Assembly (NCBI GenBank): GCA_018660835.1
Contig: JABJJN010000080.1
Span: forward strand, 1 to 64,000
Direction: 5' to 3'
DNA from: Gemmatimonadota bacterium
Lineage (GTDB): Bacteria; Latescibacterota; UBA2968; UBA8231
DNA length: 64,000 bases
The translations under genes and the position numbers were made by a program. This document shows, piece after piece, positions 23,899-32,836 of the stretch. Positions within the stretch are counted from its first letter, which is position 1. The number at the start of each line of letters is the position of its first letter. Below the pieces are notes generated by a model. It was not told the origin of the DNA. It made no database searches and was given only the letters and a program-made list of their open reading frames with translations.

Positions 23899-26055
23899 AT
23901 GATGACCGTCAAAACACAGGACGTGCAGATGGACGCACAGGAAACGGCCACCCAGCGGATCACGACCTCTTTCAGTGCCGATACGCTCTACGACGAAGCT
24001 GACCGAACCATTGGCTTGTGGAAGGGGGGGGCCGAAGACCATATCCACCTGTTCCAGGGAGAGGTCGTCGAGACCGATTCGCCCGCCTCGGGTCGTTCTG
24101 ATGATCCGGATATCCAGCCATTTCTGCGCCTCGACGGGCCGGCACAGATCAGTAAGACACTTCATCTCGACGGAGCCGATGGCAGCCCCGCTCAGATCGG
24201 CTTTGTCGGCATTGAAGATGAAGGCAACACAGCCACCCTGCAGTTGCACATCAACGGTGTGGAGGTCCTGCGCCCCCCGTCATCACAAGCAACTCCGGAG
24301 GCGCGACAATACCAGGAGCTGTCCTGGAGTCGTTGGTATTACGTCGATATCCCACCGTCGGCACTGCACGAAGGTGACAACGAGGTCTGCCTGAGTGCCG
24401 TCGATGGTGGTGTCGGCTGGCAGGTGATGGTCGCCGACGATCGCGATGTCATCAAGGGCATGGAAGATCCCCTTCAGTTGGCTCACAGCAGCAAGCGCAG
24501 CGACGATTGCGGCGCCACGTGGGTGCCGGAACGAGGCGAGTATGTCATCCGCTTGCTCCTCGACCGATACGTGCCTGCAGGAGAGTTCCTCGCCGCCGTC
24601 TTCGATGCTGCGGGCGAAGAGAATGACGCGATCAAAGGCCACCGGACGGTTGAGCGATTGCAGGTTCGCTGCGCAACGACTCTACCCGACTCGACGGAGC
24701 TGCAGCTGTTCGTGCGCACGGGTCCCTGTCCCTCTCCTGGCGCATCGCCAGAAGGCCCGTCCCCAGATACGCGATCTCCGGAGACCAGGGACTGGAGCGA
24801 TTGGATGGCCTGTGAGTCAGGCAGTCCTGTCGCCGATGTACGAGGTCGCTATGTGCAGGTGAAGGCAGCATTCGTGACCCACGACCGTCGGCAGTCGCCA
24901 CAGTTGGACAGTGTCACCATCGACGCGCAAGTCGTCATCGGCGAAGAAAACAAGCCGCGTATTGCCGCGTCACAGAATGCCCGCATTCAGCGCTCCTCAT
25001 ACGACATGCCTCACGAAGATCCACGCTGTCGCCTGCTTCGCCAGCTGCGGTCCGAATGCGAGTTGGATGCCATCGTCACGGGGGCACAGACTGAATTCGA
25101 GAAGATCCAGCGACTGCATCGGTGGGCTTATCACATACCTCTTGGAGATTGCACCCACTTCCCGTGGAATATCCTCGATTGGATCGACGTGCGCCGCGAC
25201 GACAACTGCAGCATCGAACTCAACGAGTATTCACAACGCCGACGTGACAAGATGTGCCTCTATCCGAATGTCGTCCTCGTCGCCGCATTGCAGAGCTTCG
25301 GTATCGTCGCGCGTCACCTGAACTTCCACAGCGAAGGCATGACAGGGCACGAGATCTGCGAAGTGTGGTCCAATGACTATGGCAAGTGGATCCATCTCGA
25401 TGCGACACGGGATTATTACTTCTTCGATCGCCGCACACTGACCCCACTCGACACAGAAGAGATCCATCAGGTTCTCATCGCCCGTCTCGACGAGGTGGAA
25501 ACGTGGGAGCGCCCGTATCTCTACCGGCAGGATCTCGATGCCCTCGTGGAGGATTTGCCGATCTCGTATTGGGACGGTGACTATGAACACTCTGCGGGAT
25601 CTGGCGACCACGGGGCGTTGTTTCTATTCCGTAGTTTCTGTCACTTCCGCGTGATCCCGCGCTTCGATGTATTCAGTCGCTCACGTCCTCTGCCAGTGAG
25701 TCAGGGCACCGAAGTATGGTCGTGGAATGGGTATGTGAACTGGGCGGATGACAAGGTGCCTCCCCTGCGGCACTTCTCGACGCATACGAATCGGCGTGCC
25801 GATATGTATCCGACGCTGAACCAGACACACTTCACAGCCCAGAGTCAGCAGGACGGTCGGCAGGTACAGATCTGGATGCAGACGGCAACGCCAGACTTCG
25901 ATTGCTTTGAAGTGCGCCTCAATGGCGACAACTGGCAACCAGCAGAAGGGGCATGGAACTGGTCCTTGCGAGATGGCATGAACTCAGCCGAAATGCGCAC
26001 GCGCAATCGCTCGGGCGTGACGGGTGTGATCAGCGCATTATCAGTGGTTGTCTGA
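23899..26055 (+). CDS. Large transglutaminase-like domain protein
   Basis: This 718-residue protein has no signal peptide. The N-terminal 350 residues look like beta-sandwich modules (LQLHINGVEVL, a DWSDWMACESGSP stretch). The middle carries a papain-like transglutaminase core with all three catalytic residues in order: Cys453 (KMCLYPNVVLV), His484 (GHEICEVW) and Asp501 (HLDATRD). The C-terminal 150 residues include a Trp-rich beta domain. Bacterial members are usually proteases or amide-hydrolysing enzymes rather than cross-linkers. It begins 12 bases after the sialidase-fold gene, so the two probably share an operon. The stop overlaps the convergent recQ by 15 bases. Confidence 0.75.
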   Translation: MMTVKTQDVQMDAQETATQRITTSFSADTLYDEADRTIGLWKGGAEDHIHLFQGEVVETDSPASGRSDDPDIQPFLRLDGPAQISKTLHLDGADGSPAQIGFVGIEDEGNTATLQLHINGVEVLRPPSSQATPEARQYQELSWSRWYYVDIPPSALHEGDNEVCLSAVDGGVGWQVMVADDRDVIKGMEDPLQLAHSSKRSDDCGATWVPERGEYVIRLLLDRYVPAGEFLAAVFDAAGEENDAIKGHRTVERLQVRCATTLPDSTELQLFVRTGPCPSPGASPEGPSPDTRSPETRDWSDWMACESGSPVADVRGRYVQVKAAFVTHDRRQSPQLDSVTIDAQVVIGEENKPRIAASQNARIQRSSYDMPHEDPRCRLLRQLRSECELDAIVTGAQTEFEKIQRLHRWAYHIPLGDCTHFPWNILDWIDVRRDDNCSIELNEYSQRRRDKMCLYPNVVLVAALQSFGIVARHLNFHSEGMTGHEICEVWSNDYGKWIHLDATRDYYFFDRRTLTPLDTEEIHQVLIARLDEVETWERPYLYRQDLDALVEDLPISYWDGDYEHSAGSGDHGALFLFRSFCHFRVIPRFDVFSRSRPLPVSQGTEVWSWNGYVNWADDKVPPLRHFSTHTNRRADMYPTLNQTHFTAQSQQDGRQVQIWMQTATPDFDCFEVRLNGDNWQPAEGAWNWSLRDGMNSAEMRTRNRSGVTGVISALSVVV

Positions 26056-27972
26056 ATTCTGGCAGGCCGTCACCCACGCGAGTACATCGACAAAGGGCAC
26101 CTCACCCAGTTCGCCAAAGAGAGGGTCCTTCGCCAAACGCGCTCGTCCACTACGCGGTGAACTGAGTCCACAGAGAAATCGTGCCACCGCACGCGGTGTG
26201 CCGAGGGCTTCTTCGGCGGCGTGGACTGTCGGCTCAACGCGACCCCACAGTTCACGCCCGATGGCCTGAGTCGTGCGTGCGGGCACGACTTCGACCTCAC
26301 CGCGACACCCGCTGCACTGCCCGCAGGGTGCCTCCAGCTGTTCGCCGAAGTGTTCACCGAGGGCTGCCGCCCGACAGCCGTCGAGGCCGAGCAGATCCAG
26401 CACCTGCTGCAGACGACCGGTCTCGGCTTCCTCGCGTTTCACATTGTAAGCGAACAGTTCGTGGGCCATGGCCTGGGCGTCCTCAGGCAGCCGTAGCCGT
26501 CGATAGCGATTGCGCACACCTCCTGCCTGCACCTCCAGAAGCTGCTGGTCCCCCAGCCAATCAAGGGCACGGATTACCCGCATCCGATCAACACCCAGAT
26601 CGCCAGCGGCCTGTGCTGGATCGAGCTGAAACCAGACACGTCCCTGCTTGGCCGTCGCGAACAGACTGCTGACGAATTGCCGACGTTCACCATCAAAGCG
26701 CTGCAGAATCTGATCTGGTTCGACGAGAGGCTTGAACTTGTACGCCGAGTAGAAGGGCGTCCCCCCCTCCAGATAGCCGTCGAGTTCCAACCGTGTCAGC
26801 AATGTGCGCAGCACGAGAGGTCGGATGTCGTGTTGCGATGACAAATCGTAGAGACTCACATCGAATTCCGCTTCACGAGCAAAGATGTCATCCACAAGCC
26901 CACGCACAGATTCAGGATCAGGCGTGTCGCCATAGATGAAGTTTTCGAGCGCCGTCAGGTCATCGGTACATACCAGACTGTGGCAGATCGAGGCCTGCCC
27001 ATCTCGGCCGGCACGACCGATCTCCTGAGCGTAGTTCTCCAGACTCTTGGGCAGATTGTAGTGGTAGACGTAGCGAATGTTAGACTTGTCGATCCCCATA
27101 CCAAAAGCAATCGTCGCAACAACGATGGATGAATCAGAGGCCATGAATTCATCCTGCACGGCGGCACGCTCTTCATCCTTCATGCCCGCGTGATAGGCGC
27201 GCGCGGAGAGTCCTGCCTGTTGCAGTCGTTCGGCAACGTCAACCGCCGTTCGCTGCAAAGTGACATACACGATCGTTGGACCTACGGGACGCGCCTGGAT
27301 CGCCGCCAGCAGCGCCTCATCCCTCCCGGCAGCGGACACGGCCGTTGTCCGCAGTGCCAGATTTGATCGGTAGAATCCCGTGCGTACCGCATGATCTGGT
27401 TGGATGTCGAATCCCGAGCAAATGTCGTCGAGGACTCTGGGCGTCGCCGTTGCCGTCAGTGCGAGGATGCGCTCAGCGTCGTATTGGCGGGCGAAACCGG
27501 CGAGTTTCAGATAGTCGGGTCGAAAGTTGTGCCCCCACTCCGAAATACAATGCGCCTCATCGACAGCGAAGAGACTGATACGTACACCATGGAGGGCTTC
27601 GCGGAAGCGCTCGTTGTTGAAGCGTTCGGGGGCCACATAGAGCAAGCGCAACTGCCCTGAGCGAACACCGTCCATGACAGACCGATATTCGTCGAGTGTA
27701 AGGCTGGAATCCAGCCGCGCCGCCTCGATGCCGCGGCGCTGCAAGGCGTCGATCTGATCCTTCATCAGCGCAATGAGCGGCGACACGACGAGGGTCAGTC
27801 CTGGCAGCAATAGCGATGGCAATTGATAACACAGTGACTTCCCCCCACCCGTGGGGAACACAGCGGCTGTCGAATGCCCCTCGAGCAGATGGCGAACTGC
27901 GTCCTGTTGTCCTGGGCGAAATTCGTCGAATCCGAAATACTGCTTGAGAGCGGCAAGGGCGTCGTCGGGCAT
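26041..27972 (-). CDS. recQ: ATP-dependent DNA helicase RecQ
   Basis: This 643-residue superfamily-2 helicase has Walker A FPTGGGKSLCYQ (Lys45), the DEAH box in VDEAHCISEWGHNFRPDY (138-141) and motif VI QEIGRAGRDGQ. A zinc-binding region ends in CGQCSGC, as in RecQ. The extreme C-terminus (FLCGLSSPRSGRARLAKDP) does not look like a canonical HRDC domain. RecQ unwinds DNA 3' to 5' and acts in recombination repair and fork restart. The ATG at 27972 is divergent from the PhyH-HEAT gene across a 262-base gap. Confidence 0.95.
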   Translation of the reverse strand: MPDDALAALKQYFGFDEFRPGQQDAVRHLLEGHSTAAVFPTGGGKSLCYQLPSLLLPGLTLVVSPLIALMKDQIDALQRRGIEAARLDSSLTLDEYRSVMDGVRSGQLRLLYVAPERFNNERFREALHGVRISLFAVDEAHCISEWGHNFRPDYLKLAGFARQYDAERILALTATATPRVLDDICSGFDIQPDHAVRTGFYRSNLALRTTAVSAAGRDEALLAAIQARPVGPTIVYVTLQRTAVDVAERLQQAGLSARAYHAGMKDEERAAVQDEFMASDSSIVVATIAFGMGIDKSNIRYVYHYNLPKSLENYAQEIGRAGRDGQASICHSLVCTDDLTALENFIYGDTPDPESVRGLVDDIFAREAEFDVSLYDLSSQHDIRPLVLRTLLTRLELDGYLEGGTPFYSAYKFKPLVEPDQILQRFDGERRQFVSSLFATAKQGRVWFQLDPAQAAGDLGVDRMRVIRALDWLGDQQLLEVQAGGVRNRYRRLRLPEDAQAMAHELFAYNVKREEAETGRLQQVLDLLGLDGCRAAALGEHFGEQLEAPCGQCSGCRGEVEVVPARTTQAIGRELWGRVEPTVHAAEEALGTPRAVARFLCGLSSPRSGRARLAKDPLFGELGEVPFVDVLAWVTACQNSDNH

Positions 27973-28234
27973 TTACTTCCTTTGGCAGCAACTGGGCGAT
28001 GAGACTGGGGGCGAAATCACCCAGTCCAGTGGACGAACGTGAGATGTCAGATGAACAGCAGCGTGATCTGATCGTGAGTGGCGCGCATACAATCTACACG
28101 CTGCATGCATCCCATACCGAACGAGGGGACGCGCACTCGATTTGCCTTCACACCCTAAAAGGTACGATCATGCAGTGGTTCATTTGAGCAATCCCGGACA
28201 CTCACCAGGCCACAGCGGTAACCAAGCTACCCAC
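27973..28234. promoter_or_regulatory. Divergent intergenic region, recQ / PhyH-HEAT
   Basis: Both promoters should lie in these 262 bases. A perfect 7-base inverted repeat, GACTGGG (28004-28010) and CCCAGTC (28021-28027), would form a hairpin in the recQ leader. No sigma-70-like pair stands out. Confidence 0.35.
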
Positions 28235-29686
28235 ATGACAGATCACACTTTCAGTGACACAGCGCTTCGGGACTTCCTTGCCGATGGTTATACACTCATC
28301 GGCAGCGATCATGCCCCTGAATATCACCAGGACATGTGCGAACGTCTGGATCGTCTCATTGAACGGGAAGGCAATCCGGGCAACAACGTCCTACCCTGCG
28401 TGCCGCAAATCCAGCAGGTTTTTGAAGCACCGAAGGTAGCCTCTGCGCTTACCCGGATCCTCGGTCCGGGCTACATCATGCATCCCCATCGTCACTGCCA
28501 TCACCGTCCGCCTGGATCCAAACCTCAGGGCTGGCACAAGGATGACTACGTATACGATCAGAACGTGCGTCATCATCGTGGCCGCTGGGTCATGGCTTTC
28601 TATTATCCGCAGGCGGTGACTGCCGACATGGGACCCACGTCGATCGTCCCACGTCAGCAGCACCACGATACGATGGCAGGATCTGAGGCAGATCCGACCC
28701 TCGAGATGGCGATCACCGGCACAGCTGGTACTGTGGCCATCGTCAACTTTGACATCTGGCATCGTGCCTGTGCCAATGTCAGCCCGCACAATCGCTACAT
28801 GCTCAAATTCCAGTTCCTGCGTATGGACGAACCAGCCGCGTCGCCGGCACCCACGTCTTCACCTGACGCAGTCGAATGGGGTGCGACTGATCATACGGCA
28901 CGCCATCAGTGGAACTGGCTTCACGGAAATTCAAACGACGATTCAGATGGCCCCGGTTCTCTCGATTCGGGCCACAGCCATGGCGCGGACGATGATATGG
29001 CGATGGCGATCGCGACGTTGCGAAGTGACAGTGATCCGGCACGGCTGCAGGCGACATATGCCCTGGCCCGGATGGGGGCACGTGTCGTGCCGACCCTCGT
29101 TGACGCCCTGCGCGACGAGGCAGAGGAACAGGCCGAGGCCAAGACCGCCAAGTGCCCTGCCAACCCTGCAGGTGGGAATCCGGCGGATCTTGCAACGGCC
29201 CACGCTTTGGCTGCCCTAGGGCCACCCGCTATAGATGCCCTCGTGAATCTGACTGGTGATGACCATTGGGCCGTGCGTGCGACGGCGGTCGACGTATTGG
29301 GCACCATTGGAAAACCGGCAAGAGTCGCAGTGGACGCGATTCGTCACAGTTTGCAGGATGACAATCTCTGGGTTCGTCGCAATGCGGCGGAGGCGCTTGG
29401 CACGCTGAATGATGTGAGTGGCACCGACGATCTGACCAAAGTACTTGCAGACGAGGACTGGCGCGTGCGTCTCAACGCAGTTGGAACACTTGCACGAATC
29501 GGCCCACAGGCCGCGCCCAGCACTGCCGCCGTGAGTTCGCTGCTGGATGACGAAAACAGATATGTACAGGCCAATGCATTGCAGGCACTGCGACGGTTCG
29601 ACACATCTGAGGCGACTGATGCACTGATGAGCCATCTGATGTCGGCTCGTTGGTGCGCCGTGACCAGCAAGGACAACCCTTACTGA
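28235..29686 (+). CDS. PhyH dioxygenase fused to HEAT repeats (PhyH-3)
   Basis: This 483-residue two-part protein has a PhyH domain in residues 1-220, with metal ligands GWHKDDYVY and DIWHRACANVS followed by an Arg-containing strand. An acidic, His-rich linker (DDSDGPGSLDSGHSHGADDD) leads to about four HEAT/PBS-lyase-type repeats from residue 245 on, for example AVRATAVDVLGTIG and RVRLNAVGTLARIG. HEAT repeats bind proteins or cofactors, so the fusion may tether the oxygenase to a partner or substrate carrier. The ATG at 28235 was chosen because the domain begins there; the ribosome site is weak. The C-terminus ends 13 bases before the convergent oxidoreductase. Confidence 0.82.
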   Translation: MTDHTFSDTALRDFLADGYTLIGSDHAPEYHQDMCERLDRLIEREGNPGNNVLPCVPQIQQVFEAPKVASALTRILGPGYIMHPHRHCHHRPPGSKPQGWHKDDYVYDQNVRHHRGRWVMAFYYPQAVTADMGPTSIVPRQQHHDTMAGSEADPTLEMAITGTAGTVAIVNFDIWHRACANVSPHNRYMLKFQFLRMDEPAASPAPTSSPDAVEWGATDHTARHQWNWLHGNSNDDSDGPGSLDSGHSHGADDDMAMAIATLRSDSDPARLQATYALARMGARVVPTLVDALRDEAEEQAEAKTAKCPANPAGGNPADLATAHALAALGPPAIDALVNLTGDDHWAVRATAVDVLGTIGKPARVAVDAIRHSLQDDNLWVRRNAAEALGTLNDVSGTDDLTKVLADEDWRVRLNAVGTLARIGPQAAPSTAAVSSLLDDENRYVQANALQALRRFDTSEATDALMSHLMSARWCAVTSKDNPY

Positions 29687-29699
29687 TCAGCCGCGTTTG

Positions 29700-30716
29700 C
29701 TAACTCGGTGCCTTGGCTAGAGCCCGCCCGTCGTCGACCCCACAGCCGCGCAGGAGCGTTCGTTGCACCGCCAGATCGTGGGGGAGAGAAAAGTCGGGGA
29801 TCTTGCCATCGATACATGCCGCCATCTCCCGCAAGAGTGATCCCGCCTTCGCCTCGTGAGGTGTAAACTCGCGCTCCACCCATTCCCCCGCGGGATAACC
29901 AGGACTCTCCTTCTCCAGAAACACACGCAGCTTGTTGGAACCCAGCGGTTCGTGCAGCGCCGTTCCCCCCGTACCATGCACCTCAACTCGGCGGTCCATG
30001 CCGATCTGCATCGCCGTCGTGTCCACCATGCCCAGGCCATCGGTGCACTCGTGCACGACCATGGCATTGTCCACATCGTGCCGTTCGCCGTAGTGCCGGC
30101 CCAGCGCTGGCAGGACTTTCGTGGGCTCACCCAGAAAAGCGACCATCAGATCGATGAGATGACCGGCCATCTCGAAGTAGGCCGCACCGTGATATAGCGT
30201 GTACTCCACGGCGAGTTCCTGGTGCCAGTTCTTGGGTTTGGGAATATGGCCGCGATACTGGAAGATTTGCCCCAGCGCACCAAGGGCATGTAGTCGCAGG
30301 ATTTCCTGGATGGCAGGATTGTATCTCCACATGTAGGCCATGTTAAGATGCAGCCCCTTGCCGTGAGCCAGCGCCTGGATCCTGGACAGTTGATCGAGAT
30401 CGACGCCGGCGGGCTTCTCCAGGATCACGTGTTTGCCCGCCTCCAGGGCAGCCTCGGCGTAGTCGAGATTCTGGTAGACGTGGCCTTCCACGATGACCAC
30501 CTCCGCTTCACTGTCGAGCACGTCCTGCTGTGATGGCAGCACCGGGATGGTCAGCCCGTGTGGGGCCCAGCGTTCGAGATTTCCGGCGATGACGCCCGCG
30601 TCTGGATCGTACATGCCGACGAGTTCGACTTCATCCTTACGCTCGGCGGCTTCGCGCACGTGCATCACGGCGTGACTGTGCCATGCTCCGAGGAGAGCGA
30701 ACTTCAGTGCCATCAT
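29700..30716 (-). CDS. Gfo/Idh/MocA-family NAD(P)-dependent oxidoreductase
   Basis: This 338-residue protein has an N-terminal Rossmann strand with the loop LLGAWHSHAV, in which the usual GxGxxG is degenerate, and the family EKPAG motif, whose Lys assists catalysis. The C-terminal domain contains NMAYMWRYNP and HGAAYFEMAGHLIDL. Such enzymes oxidise or epimerise sugars and cyclitols. Two ATG codons at 30716 and 30713 follow GGAGTGTA; the first is used. The gene is divergent from PhyH-4. The neighbours suggest sugar-acid metabolism, but the substrate is unknown. Confidence 0.9.
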   Translation of the reverse strand: MMALKFALLGAWHSHAVMHVREAAERKDEVELVGMYDPDAGVIAGNLERWAPHGLTIPVLPSQQDVLDSEAEVVIVEGHVYQNLDYAEAALEAGKHVILEKPAGVDLDQLSRIQALAHGKGLHLNMAYMWRYNPAIQEILRLHALGALGQIFQYRGHIPKPKNWHQELAVEYTLYHGAAYFEMAGHLIDLMVAFLGEPTKVLPALGRHYGERHDVDNAMVVHECTDGLGMVDTTAMQIGMDRRVEVHGTGGTALHEPLGSNKLRVFLEKESPGYPAGEWVEREFTPHEAKAGSLLREMAACIDGKIPDFSLPHDLAVQRTLLRGCGVDDGRALAKAPS

Positions 30717-30910
30717 TACACTCCTGTAGTCGAAATGGAACCCACTGTAGAAACTTAGCCCTCCAGAGGGTTGCCGGAAATCCGCTGAGGACCTTCGACC
30801 CTGTGGCCCTCTCTTGCCCGCGGGTGGGGGCAGAGCGTATCTCATAGGAGAAACCGAGGCGTGGAAGCGTCACCAGGCCTGGTCAACATCCACCCAAACC
30901 ACTGACGATC
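30717..30910. promoter_or_regulatory. Divergent intergenic region, oxidoreductase / PhyH-4
   Basis: These 194 bases hold a hairpin-forming segment at 30811-30835 (CTCT-T-GCCC paired with GGGC-AGAG) around a CCCGCGGG core, and a short CCCTC/GAGGG repeat near 30760. No clear promoter pair or ribosome site for the plus-strand gene is visible. Confidence 0.3.
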
Positions 30911-31930
30911 ATGACTGCGATACAACCATTCCTCGACTCAAACGACATCATCAGTGACGGGGCCGAACTCGCCCGGCGCATGGATCGTGATGGGTATCTC
31001 GTTGTGCGTGGTCTCCTGGACCCGGATCGCATCTTCGCCCTGCGACAAAAGTTTCTCGCCATTGCCTACAATGCCGGTTGGCTCCTCAAGGACAGCCCCC
31101 TCAACGAAGCCACCGCAGACCTGAGCAGATTTTGCGTCGAACCGGAGGATCCCTACATGGAGATCATCCGGCGCATGAATCAGATCGAGCAATTCCACGC
31201 CGTGCAGCATGATCCGGCGTTGGTGGATCTGCTCGAACGCATGTGCGGGGAGCCGATCCTACCCCATCCCCGCGTGATCACACGCGCCATCTTTCCGCGA
31301 CGTGATGCCTTCACGACCCCGCCACACCAGGACTTCATTCCCATTCAGGGAACACCTGACACATTTACGGCCTGGTTCCCTCTCGGTGATCTACCGGCAC
31401 CGATGGGCGGTGTTGAGATCGCCAAGGGTTCGCACACGGGCGGTCTCTACGAATTCCAACCAGGCCTCGGTGCCGGTGGCATCGAAATCACCGAGTCCTT
31501 CGAAGGTCGCTGGCGCGGTGGGCCCTTCGCGGCGGGGGATGTCCTGTTCTTCCACAGCATGGCCGTGCACCGCGGTGTGCCCAACAAGACCGACTCTCTA
31601 CGGTTGTCTGTTGATGCCCGTTATCAGAAGATCAGCGAACCCATTGCACCGGGATCCCTGCTACCCCACACGAAACCCCAGACGTGGGAGGAGATCTATG
31701 CCGACTGGCCTGCGGACAGTCCCTATCGCGACTACTGGTCGGCTTTTGATCTGCAGGTGGAAGAATACGACGACAGCTACCATGGCAAGCGCGACGACAT
31801 GGCTCTAGAGATGGCGGCCCAGGGTGATGCGAGGTCGCGCTCGGTGCTGCAACGAATCATTGCGCGCGATCCCGACCCGGCCAAACGCGAGCAGGCGCAG
31901 ACTCTACTCGACGGATTGCCGACGACATGA
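30911..31930 (+). CDS. PhyH-family dioxygenase (PhyH-4)
   Basis: This 339-residue PhyH-family oxygenase has metal ligands TPPHQDFIPIQG (His, Asp) and VHRGVPNKTDSLRLSVDARY (His plus the 2-oxoglutarate Arg). GGVEIAKGSHTGG is the intervening strand. A charged C-terminal helix region with two short repeats (MALEMAAQGDARSR, PDPAKREQAQTLL) follows the core. Its stop overlaps the ATG of the DapA-like lyase as ATGA, so the oxygenase and lyase are coupled and probably act in one pathway. No ribosome site is seen before the ATG. Confidence 0.9.
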   Translation: MTAIQPFLDSNDIISDGAELARRMDRDGYLVVRGLLDPDRIFALRQKFLAIAYNAGWLLKDSPLNEATADLSRFCVEPEDPYMEIIRRMNQIEQFHAVQHDPALVDLLERMCGEPILPHPRVITRAIFPRRDAFTTPPHQDFIPIQGTPDTFTAWFPLGDLPAPMGGVEIAKGSHTGGLYEFQPGLGAGGIEITESFEGRWRGGPFAAGDVLFFHSMAVHRGVPNKTDSLRLSVDARYQKISEPIAPGSLLPHTKPQTWEEIYADWPADSPYRDYWSAFDLQVEEYDDSYHGKRDDMALEMAAQGDARSRSVLQRIIARDPDPAKREQAQTLLDGLPTT

Positions 31931-32790
31931 ACTCACCACACTTCCAGGGCGTCGTCCCCATCCTGATCACGCCCTTCGACGAAGCGGACCGAATAGATGA
32001 GGACAGTCTACGACGACTCGTCGATTATTGCATCGATGCCGGCGTCCACGGATTCGGCATCGCCTTCGCCACAGAGATTCCTAAACTGACAGAAGCTGAG
32101 CGAGATCGAGTCACGCAGATCGTTGTTGAGCAGACCCGCTCGCGTGTGCCGATCGTCGCCAACACGGGAGCACCTTCTACACAGGCCACCATCCAACACA
32201 GCCTGCGAGCTCAAGATCTCGGTGTTGATGCCGTGATGGGCACACCGCCAGATGCATCGGCAGAACTGATTCGTCAGTACTTCACGGGTCTATGCAAAGC
32301 CGTGGAAATCCCGCTGTTTGTACAGGAGGTCAGTGGCGTGATGAGCGGAGCCTTGTTGAAACAATTGGCCGATGAGAGTGAGAACCTCCGTTACGCCAAG
32401 GTCGAAAGTGCGCCGACACCGACAAAGATCAAGGACTGCGTCGACCACTGCGGTGATCGGGTTACCGTGTTAGGCGGTGCCAGCGGTACCCAGTTGATTG
32501 AGGAACTGCGCCGTGGTTCTCAAGGGACAATGCCCTGGCCTAGCCTGCCGCACGCTTTCGTGCGTGTGTGGGATCTGTGGCAGAGCGGTGATGGAACCGG
32601 TGCCCGACAGGCCTGGGAACAGCAGATCCAACCCGTGCTGCGCCTCAACGGTGTCGTGCACAAAAAGATCCTTTGTCGCCAGGGCGTGATCGCGCACTCG
32701 CACTTTCGTGCTCCCGACACGGTGCCACCATTGGACGATGCGACGCAGCGAGAATTCGATGAAGTATGCGAACGACTGGATATCGATTAG
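31927..32790 (+). CDS. DapA/NanA-superfamily aldolase (lyase)
   Basis: This 287-residue class I aldolase of the dihydrodipicolinate synthase/N-acetylneuraminate lyase family carries the Schiff-base Lys at 158 (RYAKVESAPT). The usual catalytic Tyr in YNxPxRT is replaced by Phe (FVQEVSG, Phe131), and the GTTGE motif reads AFATE. True DapA activity is therefore unlikely; a retro-aldol or dehydratase reaction on a keto-sugar acid is more plausible. It follows PhyH-4 by a 4-base overlap. The enzyme should be a cytoplasmic tetramer with a TIM-barrel fold. Confidence 0.87.
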   Translation: MNSPHFQGVVPILITPFDEADRIDEDSLRRLVDYCIDAGVHGFGIAFATEIPKLTEAERDRVTQIVVEQTRSRVPIVANTGAPSTQATIQHSLRAQDLGVDAVMGTPPDASAELIRQYFTGLCKAVEIPLFVQEVSGVMSGALLKQLADESENLRYAKVESAPTPTKIKDCVDHCGDRVTVLGGASGTQLIEELRRGSQGTMPWPSLPHAFVRVWDLWQSGDGTGARQAWEQQIQPVLRLNGVVHKKILCRQGVIAHSHFRAPDTVPPLDDATQREFDEVCERLDID

Positions 32791-32836
32791 TGGGCCTGCC
32801 CATCTGATGACTTGTCGCAACAAGATCGAGATGCCG

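Noticed and set aside
28045-28187. Possible small protein in the recQ / PhyH-HEAT gap
   Set aside because: No ribosome site and no hydrophobic or conserved feature; likely chance.
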